Below, piece by piece: positions 1-4,974 of a stretch of DNA of 6,076 nt; position 1 is the stretch's first letter, and each line of letters begins with the position of its first letter. Under the pieces are notes generated by a model that did not search any database, was not told where the DNA came from, and saw only the letters and a list, made by a program, of their open reading frames with translations. The stretch comes from Synergistaceae bacterium. GTDB lineage: Bacteria; Synergistota; Synergistia; Synergistales; Synergistaceae. The stretch covers positions 1 to 6,076 of the forward strand of contig JAISDQ010000001.1 in NCBI GenBank assembly GCA_031264605.1, written 5' to 3'. The translations under genes were made by a program, and so were the position numbers.

Positions 1-150
1 TCTTGGTAAAAATTATAAAAGAATTCTTCAAGACGCCCCAAATCGTTAAAATACCTCTCGCCTCATCATTGTCGATATATTCATCCAGCAGGATAATTAC
101 CCCCTCTTTTGTTCAAAATCGCGCGTATTGAATTTTTCTCCGAAACGTGA
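1..150 (-). pseudogene. Remnant of an AAA-ATPase-like protein (PF09820/PD-(D/E)XK type), cut by left edge
   Basis: Read on the minus strand from about 112 down to 1, one frame is open and encodes GVIILLDEY followed by IDNDEARGILTIWGVLKNS. This resembles the Walker B segment of the AAA-ATPase_like family (xVILLIDEYDkPI...), followed by the usual E-x-x-R-x-I-L-x-x-(F/W)-(Y/W)-G-V-L-K helix. Compared with that family, several residues are missing after DEY and again after LKNS. Upstream, the matching sequence (SIRAILNKRG) lies in another frame; removing one base from the five-C run at 100-104 joins it to VIILLDEY. No plausible start codon, Walker A motif or N-terminal portion is present. The remnant continues off the left edge. 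Its right limit is uncertain, because from about 128 it overlaps the divergent remnant on the other strand. The family assignment comes from motif recognition only. Intact members often belong to large paralogous sets and are frequently pseudogenised. Confidence 0.42.
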
Positions 151-516
151 CGAATTATACTGTAGAATTATTAACGTTGGGAGACGTTTGTCAAGTCGGT
201 TTTTGGGGTTACGCGAAAATGTAAGGTCAGCTTACCGCCGAAGGAGGATCAGTCGTTGGGACGTGGTATTGAGAAAATCACTGGAACTTGCAAGGCGTGG
301 GGCAAGCCTTATCCGACTATACGAGCAATCCGCTCCGCGATTATATGTACGAGTGCAACAAAGGCCGGCATTTGTATTTCGTAAAAGACGAAAGCGAGGC
401 GCTTGAAAAGCTGGGAGGTATTTCAGGAACTGTGTAATAGTAACTTGGTCGCGTCGATAATGAAAGATCATAGTATAACCCAACTCAACCCGCGGTTTCA
501 TGCTGTGCCGCGCGCC

Positions 517-545
517 TTGTTTTTATCGGCAATTTCAGATATCAT
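517..545 (+). promoter_or_regulatory. Candidate sigma-70 promoter for the aminotransferase operon
   Basis: TTGTTT (517-522) is separated by 17 nt from TATCAT (540-545). The -10 element matches 5 of 6 consensus bases and the -35 matches only TTG. A start point near 552 would give a leader of about 45 nt containing the GGAGG ribosome-binding site. The element lies inside the winged-helix part of the dead gene. It is a consensus match only, and a promoter further upstream is possible. Confidence 0.3.
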
Positions 546-580
546 GCCGAAATGTGGATGGATTTTTTTGAAAGACAATG

Positions 581-585
581 GGAGG
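581..585 (+). promoter_or_regulatory. Ribosome-binding site that decides the aminotransferase start
   Basis: GGAGG ends 10 nt before the ATG at 596. An in-frame ATG at 578 lies upstream of this site and has no Shine-Dalgarno sequence of its own; using it would place GGAGG inside the coding region. The 596 start is therefore preferred. Confidence 0.65.
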
Positions 586-595
586 AAATCTGGAA

Positions 596-1756
596 ATGCG
601 CATAAGAAATCCGCTGGTGATGGTCCCCGGCCCGACTCCGGTGGTTCGCTCGATACAGGAAGCTCTGGGACGCGAAACTATATCTTACAACGACCCCAGG
701 CTGGTCGCGGATTTTAGCCTTCTCGTCGACGATCTCGTTAAACTCTGGAGATGTGACGGGATCGCTTTCGTGGTCGCGGGTTCGGGGACGATGGCGATGG
801 AAATGGGGATCGCCAACGTTGCCGCCCGAAACGATAAAGTCCTCGTCTGCTCGAACGGTTATTTCGGCGACAGGTTCGCCGATATCTGCTCGCGAAAGGG
901 TTTTGAAACCGAGGTTTTGAGAGCGCCCCGCTGGGGAGAGTCCGTAAACATAGCGGACGTCGACGCTAAGCTGAACGAAAAAAAATTCGGCGTCATTTGC
1001 GTAACTCACATAGAAACCTCGACCGGCGTGGAATTTCCGCTGCGAGAGTTCACGGAGATGATGCGCACGTCGCATCCGGACACCCTTGTCGTAGTCGACG
1101 GAGTCGCCTCCATGGGCGGCGTCGAATTCTACATGGACTGGGGAGTGGACGTGATGCTGAGCTGCTCGCAAAAGTGTTTCGGAACCGCTCCCGGCTTGTG
1201 TCTGCTCTGGGCGAGCGAAAGAGCTTTGGAGAAGCGAAAGGCCATGCCGCGTATTGCCGAGACGTATATCGACTTTGAAAAATGGGTGCCGGTCATGAGG
1301 GAACCGATGAAATACTGGGGAACGCCCGCCGTCAACATGATATGGTCGCTGTGCGAGGCCGTGAGAATAATAAAAGAGGAAGGTCTCGAAAACCGCTCCA
1401 GACGCCACAGGAAATACGCCTCCGCTATTCGCCGGTCGCTCGCCGCGATGGGTTTTTCCATGGGCGCGGACGAAAAAGTGGCCGCTCCCACGGTGACGGT
1501 ATCCCTGTACCCCGATAATTGCGGCTTGGACGACGCGGTTTTTCGCGGAGCCGTGTACGGGGAAGGCGCGCATATCGCCGGGTGTCTTGGCGATTTTGCG
1601 GGAAAGGGATTCAGAATCGGGCATATGGGAAACATAGACGACAATATCGTCGTATCTCTGATTGCGTCCATTGAAAGGGCTTGCGTCAAACGCGGCTATC
1701 ATATCGAGCCGGGAGCCGGGCTGGGAGTGTTGCAGCGAGCCCTTATCGAAGAGTGA
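596..1756 (+). CDS. Class V PLP-dependent aminotransferase (alanine-glyoxylate/serine-pyruvate type)
   Basis: The protein has 386 residues, the usual length for the alanine-glyoxylate/serine-pyruvate/ureidoglycine-glyoxylate branch of fold-type I class V aminotransferases, and is expected in the cytoplasm. Visible landmarks, numbered from the 596 ATG, are the N-terminal PGPTPV (11-16), the cofactor-phosphate loop GSGT (62-65), HIETSTG (138-144), the aspartate that contacts the pyridine nitrogen in VVVDGVASMG (D168), and the Schiff-base lysine in SCSQKCFGTAPGL (K193). YWGTP (240-244) stands where relatives have Y-x-x-TP, and RIGHMGN (340-346) is the usual C-terminal active-site strand. It would move an amino group between an amino acid and a keto acid, probably glyoxylate or pyruvate, but the substrate pair cannot be read from the sequence. 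PucG-, SgaA- and AGXT-like roles all remain possible. It is the first gene of a probable three-gene transcript, and nothing nearby indicates a purine, serine or phosphonate pathway. Confidence 0.93.
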   Translation: MRIRNPLVMVPGPTPVVRSIQEALGRETISYNDPRLVADFSLLVDDLVKLWRCDGIAFVVAGSGTMAMEMGIANVAARNDKVLVCSNGYFGDRFADICSRKGFETEVLRAPRWGESVNIADVDAKLNEKKFGVICVTHIETSTGVEFPLREFTEMMRTSHPDTLVVVDGVASMGGVEFYMDWGVDVMLSCSQKCFGTAPGLCLLWASERALEKRKAMPRIAETYIDFEKWVPVMREPMKYWGTPAVNMIWSLCEAVRIIKEEGLENRSRRHRKYASAIRRSLAAMGFSMGADEKVAAPTVTVSLYPDNCGLDDAVFRGAVYGEGAHIAGCLGDFAGKGFRIGHMGNIDDNIVVSLIASIERACVKRGYHIEPGAGLGVLQRALIEE

Positions 1757-1783
1757 GAGGGAGTCCTGTAAAAAAATTGACGG

Positions 1784-1799
1784 TTGCCCGGTCGGGCGA
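1784..1799 (+). other. Small hairpin between the aminotransferase and small membrane protein genes
   Basis: TTGCCC and GGGCGA can pair (six pairs, one of them G-T) around a GGTC loop. An A7 tract precedes it (1770-1776) and an AT-rich but not uniform tail, AATTTATTA, follows. It could be a leaky terminator, an RNA-processing site, or nothing. The stem is short and the tail lacks a T run, so I do not call it a terminator. Confidence 0.25.
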
Positions 1800-1823
1800 A
1801 ATTTATTAGGGGAGGCGTGAGTG

Positions 1824-2015
1824 ATGAACAATTACCTGTTTTTCGCCATTTTGGCGATCGCGGCCATATTGGTCGTATTCGTTGTATTGAGGATCATCGT
1901 CTATTTTGTCTCGTCAATTCCAAAATGGTTATACGTCCTGCTGATATTGTGCGCTATTTTCGGCGCCGCGTTCGTCGCTTTCGGTTCCGCCGTCACCAGA
2001 ACGTTCGGTTTCTGA
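1824..2015 (+). CDS. Small protein with two membrane helices, function unknown
   Basis: The gene encodes 63 residues from the ATG at 1824. A strong Shine-Dalgarno AGGGGAGG (1808-1815) lies 8 nt before this ATG; an overlapping GTG at 1821 is also in frame but is spaced less well. Residues about 4-22 and 35-54 are strongly hydrophobic and would form two membrane helices, with R23 just after the first and S30-S31, P33 and K34 in the loop. The tail after the second helix is short and ends TRTFGF. There is no signal-peptidase site, cysteine pair or catalytic motif. It sits 67 nt after the aminotransferase and 34 nt before the DUF188 gene, so co-transcription is likely. I do not recognise a family. 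The good ribosome-binding site, the operon position and the clean hairpin topology support a real gene. Confidence 0.75.
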   Translation: MNNYLFFAILAIAAILVVFVVLRIIVYFVSSIPKWLYVLLILCAIFGAAFVAFGSAVTRTFGF

Positions 2016-2049
2016 AGAGCGATGCCGCTGGAACACGGAGATTGACCCG

Positions 2050-2481
2050 ATGAAAATTCTGGTGGACGCGGACGCGTGCCCCGTGAAAGAAATAGTTGTG
2101 CGAATGGCGAAGCGCCGGAATATACCTCTCGTAATGGTGATAGACACTTCGCACGAACTGAGCGACGGTTACGGCGAGGTCGTCACGGTGGATAAGGGGG
2201 CGGACAGCGCCGACTACGCCATCGCCGGACTGGCGTCGCGCGGGGATATCGTGGTGACGCAGGATTATGGATTGGCCGCGATGATTTTAGCCAAAGGGGC
2301 AAGAGCCATAAATCAGGACGGCATGATCTACACGAACGATAATATCGACAAATTGCTGACGAGAAGGTACGTCGGCCAGAAGATAAGACGGAGCGGCGGC
2401 AGAACGAAAGGGCCGAAAAAACGCACGAAGAATGACGATACGCATTTCGAGCATTCGTTCGACAGAATGCTCGGAGCCTGA
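2050..2481 (+). CDS. yaiI: YaiI/YqxD family protein (DUF188, UPF0178)
   Basis: The 143-residue product, slightly short for a family of about 150, matches YaiI/YqxD throughout. It opens with the conserved LVDADACPVK (D6 and D8), continues with VVTVDKGADSADYAI (D48, D52 and D55) and VTQDYGLAAMIL (D72), then NDNIDKLL, and ends with the basic RTKGPKKRT segment and a final F-x-x-x-L-like stretch (F137 to L141). The repeated acidic residues resemble the metal-binding centre of PIN/NYN-like nuclease folds, to which DUF188 has been related. That is family-level inference; the biochemical role is not established. It is a soluble cytoplasmic protein. GGAG (2037-2040) lies 9 nt before the ATG. It is probably last in the transcript that begins with the aminotransferase, since a 253-nt gap with a hairpin and a new promoter follows. 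Confidence 0.92.
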   Translation: MKILVDADACPVKEIVVRMAKRRNIPLVMVIDTSHELSDGYGEVVTVDKGADSADYAIAGLASRGDIVVTQDYGLAAMILAKGARAINQDGMIYTNDNIDKLLTRRYVGQKIRRSGGRTKGPKKRTKNDDTHFEHSFDRMLGA

Positions 2482-2508
2482 CTGTTCAGAGCGCGTCACA
2501 AAACACGG

Positions 2509-2523
2509 AGCGCCTGTGGCGCT
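2509..2523 (+). other. Short hairpin just after the yaiI stop
   Basis: AGCGCC and GGCGCT form a perfect 6-bp stem around a TGT loop, 28 nt after the yaiI stop codon. The sequence that follows (GAATAACTCG) has no T run, so intrinsic termination is doubtful. It may protect the 3' end of the mRNA. Confidence 0.3.
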
Positions 2524-2574
2524 GAATAACTCGCCGCGATTTCCGCAATGAATTCTTGTAGCATAGATTTTTTA

Positions 2575-2605
2575 CGGGGCAAATCCGTGTGCGGATTTAA
2601 CCCCG
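2575..2605 (+). other. Strong 12-bp hairpin in the yaiI-chemoreceptor gap
   Basis: AAATCCG (2581-2587) pairs perfectly with CGGATTT (2592-2598) around a TGTG loop. CGGGG (2575-2579) pairs with CCCCG (2601-2605), giving 12 pairs with a small internal loop (C2580 opposite A2599-A2600). A T6 tract (2568-2573) lies before the stem rather than after it, and the sequence downstream (ATCTGGCC) has no T run on either strand. It could be an mRNA 3'-end structure of the upstream operon, a rho-dependent terminator element or a protein-binding palindrome. It lies upstream of the best chemoreceptor promoter, so it is probably not in that gene's leader. Confidence 0.45.
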
Positions 2606-2675
2606 ATCTGGCCTTGTTTACGTATTTTCCGCGAGCCGATACATTTAATTGAGTTTTTCGCGGGATTGAGATATA

Positions 2676-2705
2676 TTTACAGCGTCATGATTTACAAAAT
2701 ATAAC
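2676..2705 (+). promoter_or_regulatory. Probable sigma-70 promoter of the chemoreceptor gene
   Basis: TTTACA (2676-2681) and TATAAC (2700-2705) each match 5 of 6 consensus bases and are 18 nt apart. The transcript would start near 2712, giving a leader of about 23 nt that contains AGGAG (2721-2725) 9 nt before the ATG. The heptamer ATTTACA occurs twice (2675-2681 and 2690-2696), overlapping the -35 and lying in the spacer, 15 nt apart. A weaker alternative is TTTACG (2617-2622), N17, TACATT (2640-2645). Confidence 0.5.
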
Positions 2706-2734
2706 ATAACCTTCTCTAAAAGGAGAGAGCGTAA

Positions 2735-4882
2735 ATGTGGAAAAATTTGAAGATCAGCGCAAAGCTTTTGCTGGGGTTTGGCTTGGTATTGGCGGTATTC
2801 GCGGTAGCCGTCGGCGTGACATGGCACAACCTGACCGACCTTCGGGCGGATAACAGTTATCTCAAGGAGGCCGTCGTACCTTCCATGGCTATAACCAGCC
2901 GGTTGGAGCGGGAGGTATACGATCTTTTCCTGGCTGTGGATTCGATGCAGCTGCTGGAAAGCGAGGATTCCATCAAGTTCCTCGATGACGTGGAGGGTAT
3001 TCCACTGAAGACGCTGGACGACGCCGTTTCCCTGCACGCGGTTTACCCTCAGCTTGACGCGTTGCAGTACATAGACGATAAAGTCGCTTCCCCGCTCGAG
3101 AATTACATTCAAATGCTGAACAAGCTGCAGGACGCTTTACGAAAAAAGAACGCGACGTTCAAGACACTGGCCGCGACCGGAGCTGAATTGGCCGATATGA
3201 GCGGCGAATTGGTGAAAGATCTCTTTGTTTACGCGAAAACCGAGGCAAGAGGCGGCAGGCTTACGGAGCGGCATATAGAAATTCTCGGCATGGCTCAGGA
3301 TATCACGACGGACCTTCTGAATATCCGCTACTCGCTTCTGCGGCAAGTGGCAAGCAGTGACGTGAGCGAGATGTCCAAGACCGCCGGCGAGGCCATAGGA
3401 AAGGTCGAGAATACCATGCAGACAGTGATGGGCTTTTTCCCGGACGCTCAATTTCAGGAAACAGCCGGTCAGTTTCTGGAGAAACTCCCGGAGTACGAAA
3501 AACTCGTCATCGCTTTTGTGGATGACTTCAAGGCAATTCAGGCGGCTGACGCCGAAAGGGCGCCGTTTGTGACGCCTCTCAACACCGAATCGTCGGAGGC
3601 ATCGAAAATAGGCCAGGATCGCGTCAGTTTTTCCGCGAATGAAAACCTGTCCGCCCTCGGGTCGAGCATCACCGTCCTTATAATAGCGGCTGTACTCGCC
3701 ATCCTGATAGGTTTTATCGTCGCTTTCCTCATCTCCCGCAGCATTACAAAACCCCTTTCGACGATAGTCAAGCTGGCAAAACGCGCCGAAGACGGCGATC
3801 TGACTGTGGAGGAAGGCGATTTCAATTACGAGGGCAAGGACGAATTGGGAAGCCTTGTGGATGCAATCGCTAATATGGTAGCGGCGCAGGAGGAAACGGT
3901 TCGGCAGGTTGTGTCCGTATCGGAGAAACTTTCAGACAGCGCGAACAATCTGTCCTCTATTTCAGAGGAAACGAACGCTTCGATGGAGGAGGTCAAGGCT
4001 TCCATAGACGAGGTGTCGTCCTTGAGCGAAACCAACAGCACGGCGCTGGGGCAATGCAACGTCGGAGTCGAGGAAATGAGCGTGGGGGCCGATACGGTGG
4101 CCCAGTCGGCCACGGAAACCGCCGATTTCATCGCCAAGACGACCGGCGCTTCCAACAAGGCGATTCAGACGGTGAATAGCGTTATCGCGGGCATGCACAA
4201 CGTGGATAAAAACGCCAAGGAGAGCGAGAGCAAAACCCGGCAGCTTGTTTCCTCCGTCGAGAATGTAAGCAGCTTTGTATCGGTCATCACCGGAATAGCC
4301 GACCAGACCAATCTTCTGGCGCTCAACGCCGCTATCGAGGCTGCGCGCGCCGGAGAAGTGGGGCGCGGATTTGCCGTGGTGGCGGAGGAGGTTCGCAAGC
4401 TCTCCGAGGAATCCGCGCGCGCGGCGCAGAATGTGAACGAGATAATCGCCGAACTCCAGAAAGGGGCGCAAGAGAGCATAGCCGCGACGGCTGAGGCGGG
4501 GCGCGCGCTCGTTGAAACCCTGGTTCAGGCGGAGCAGGCTCAGAAGGAATTGGACGGCGCGCTCGAGCAGATGAACAAGGCAAACGACTCCATACAGAAT
4601 ATAGCCGCCGTCGCGCAGGAACAGGCGGCGTCGAGCAAGGTAATGGCCACCGGTATTGACGGGGCGGCAAAATCGACGATGGAAGTGGTTGAAACGATCA
4701 CGAATATCCGCCACGCCGCAGATGAAACGGCCAGCGCGGCGCAGGAAGTGGCTGAACAGTCCGAGGCTGTGAACCGCCACGCGGAGACCCTGACGGATAT
4801 TTTATCCCGCTTCAAGGTGCATACCGCCGATTCGGCGCTGCAACAACAACCCGCGCTCAGGGCTCTTGCCGCGAAAAATTGA
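2735..4882 (+). CDS. Methyl-accepting chemotaxis protein with a large helical periplasmic sensor
   Basis: The 715-residue receptor is complete. A first membrane helix covers about residues 10-30 and a second about 311-333; between them lie about 280 periplasmic residues that look almost wholly helical. That size is nearer the helical bimodular (HBM-like) sensors than a single four-helix bundle, but I cannot assign the family firmly, and no ligand motif is visible. A HAMP domain follows (about 334-387, with P340 after ISRSITK). The cytoplasmic coiled-coil hairpin runs from about 388 to 693. Its tip, ADQTNLLALNAAIEAARAGE (522-541) followed by GRGFAVVAEEVRKL, is the canonical surface that binds CheA and CheW. 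Glutamate- and alanine-rich stretches on both arms probably hold the methylation sites. The C-terminus lacks the xWxxF pentapeptide that tethers CheR and CheB. AGGAG lies 9 nt before the ATG. No other chemotaxis gene is in view, so its signal must pass to proteins encoded elsewhere. Confidence 0.95.
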   Translation: MWKNLKISAKLLLGFGLVLAVFAVAVGVTWHNLTDLRADNSYLKEAVVPSMAITSRLEREVYDLFLAVDSMQLLESEDSIKFLDDVEGIPLKTLDDAVSLHAVYPQLDALQYIDDKVASPLENYIQMLNKLQDALRKKNATFKTLAATGAELADMSGELVKDLFVYAKTEARGGRLTERHIEILGMAQDITTDLLNIRYSLLRQVASSDVSEMSKTAGEAIGKVENTMQTVMGFFPDAQFQETAGQFLEKLPEYEKLVIAFVDDFKAIQAADAERAPFVTPLNTESSEASKIGQDRVSFSANENLSALGSSITVLIIAAVLAILIGFIVAFLISRSITKPLSTIVKLAKRAEDGDLTVEEGDFNYEGKDELGSLVDAIANMVAAQEETVRQVVSVSEKLSDSANNLSSISEETNASMEEVKASIDEVSSLSETNSTALGQCNVGVEEMSVGADTVAQSATETADFIAKTTGASNKAIQTVNSVIAGMHNVDKNAKESESKTRQLVSSVENVSSFVSVITGIADQTNLLALNAAIEAARAGEVGRGFAVVAEEVRKLSEESARAAQNVNEIIAELQKGAQESIAATAEAGRALVETLVQAEQAQKELDGALEQMNKANDSIQNIAAVAQEQAASSKVMATGIDGAAKSTMEVVETITNIRHAADETASAAQEVAEQSEAVNRHAETLTDILSRFKVHTADSALQQQPALRALAAKN

Positions 4883-4894
4883 TCTGAGGCCGTT

Positions 4895-4910
4895 CGGGCC
4901 GGGCGGCCCG
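4895..4910 (+). other. GC-rich hairpin just after the chemoreceptor gene
   Basis: CGGGCC and GGCCCG form a perfect 6-bp stem with a GGGC loop, 12 nt after the stop codon. There is no T tail. It may act together with the larger hairpin at 4929-4973. Confidence 0.35.
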
Positions 4911-4928
4911 CGGATGACGCGATGATTG

Positions 4929-4973
4929 AACGCGGGCGCGGGGCGGCGAAACGCCGTCTCGCGCCCGCGCGTT
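4929..4973. terminator. Long hairpin between two convergent genes, probable bidirectional terminator
   Basis: AACGC (4929-4933) pairs with GCGTT (4969-4973), GGGCGCG (4934-4940) pairs with CGCGCCC (4960-4966), and CGGCG (4944-4948) pairs with CGCCG (4952-4956) around an AAA loop. G-C and G-T pairs fill most of the space between, leaving only a GC bulge on one side, so nearly the whole 45 nt folds into one stem. It begins 46 nt after the chemoreceptor stop and ends one base from the autotransporter stop codon, overlapping the second of two tandem stops there. The position argues for a shared terminator. Neither strand has a proper T run (GTTATCAG and GTTCAATC), so termination may be imperfect or rho-assisted. 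Confidence 0.55.
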
Positions 4974-4974
4974 A

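Larger units (their letters stand above)
128..595 (+). pseudogene. Frameshifted remnant of a RecG-like/AlbA-type ATP-binding regulator (HATPase_c_4 plus winged helix)
   Basis: The C-terminal half of this family can be followed through several frames. From about 149 one frame gives DELYCRIINVGRRL, like the 'I-x-N-P-G-R-L-P' strand, then SAYRRRRISRW, like 'AFYRAGYIERW'. At 257-261 the frame shifts: restoring one G to the GGG run gives RWGRGIEKI, then TGTCKAWGKPYPT, the family's best-known motif. A further one-base shift near 316 leads to YEQSAPRLYVRV. A third frame carries SEALEKLGGISGTV, like the 'ALEKLGEKLGET' linker, and ends in tandem TAA TAG (435-440). From 442 another frame gives LVASIMKDHSIT, RALFLSAISDIM and GWIFLKDNGRKSG, which resemble a terminal winged helix-turn-helix ending in 'G-x-x-K-S-G-Y-W'. 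The N-terminal AlbA_2 domain is absent. At least four frame changes plus stops make this a dead gene. Each match is by eye; the GRGIEKI segment is the strongest and the rest is weaker. Confidence 0.5.

Noticed and set aside
256..384. 42-residue ORF from TTG 256 with AAGGAGG (241-247) 8 nt upstream
   Set aside because: The Shine-Dalgarno match is good, but the frame begins directly in the GRGIEKI motif of the remnant. The AAGGAGG encodes part of the Arg run of the same remnant in another frame, so it is probably accidental.
128..406. Plus-strand 92-residue open frame starting at TTG 128, as an intact gene
   Set aside because: It is very rich in Arg, has no ribosome-binding site, and is best explained as parts of one frame of the frameshifted remnant, with neighbouring motifs in the other two frames.
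578..595. Upstream ATG at 578 as the aminotransferase start
   Set aside because: It lacks a ribosome-binding site and would put the GGAGG inside the coding region; the ATG at 596 fits better.
1777..1807. TTGACG with TTTATT as an internal promoter for the small membrane protein gene
   Set aside because: The spacing is 19 nt, the -10 is poor, and the start point would fall on the ribosome-binding site.
542..1831. Minus-strand open frame of 429 codons opposite the aminotransferase
   Set aside because: It lies antisense to a clearly identified gene. Its product is low-quality His/Arg/Ser-rich sequence with no domain, as expected from a GC-rich shadow frame.
2635..2642. GCCGATAC as a sigma-28 (flagellar) -10 element for the chemoreceptor
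   Set aside because: The -10 resembles GCCGATAA, but the expected TAAA 15 nt upstream is absent (GTTT there instead).
2548..2652. 34-residue ORF in the yaiI-chemoreceptor gap
   Set aside because: It has no Shine-Dalgarno sequence, and its frame runs through the 2575-2605 hairpin; nothing supports translation.
2482..2734. Possible c-di-GMP (GEMM) riboswitch before the chemoreceptor
   Set aside because: Such riboswitches often precede chemoreceptor genes, but the conserved GEMM core elements are not present and the best promoter leaves only a leader of about 23 nt.
3962..4780. Minus-strand open frame of 272 codons opposite the chemoreceptor
   Set aside because: It is antisense to the conserved signalling domain; its composition is Arg/Leu/Gly-rich with no recognisable motif.
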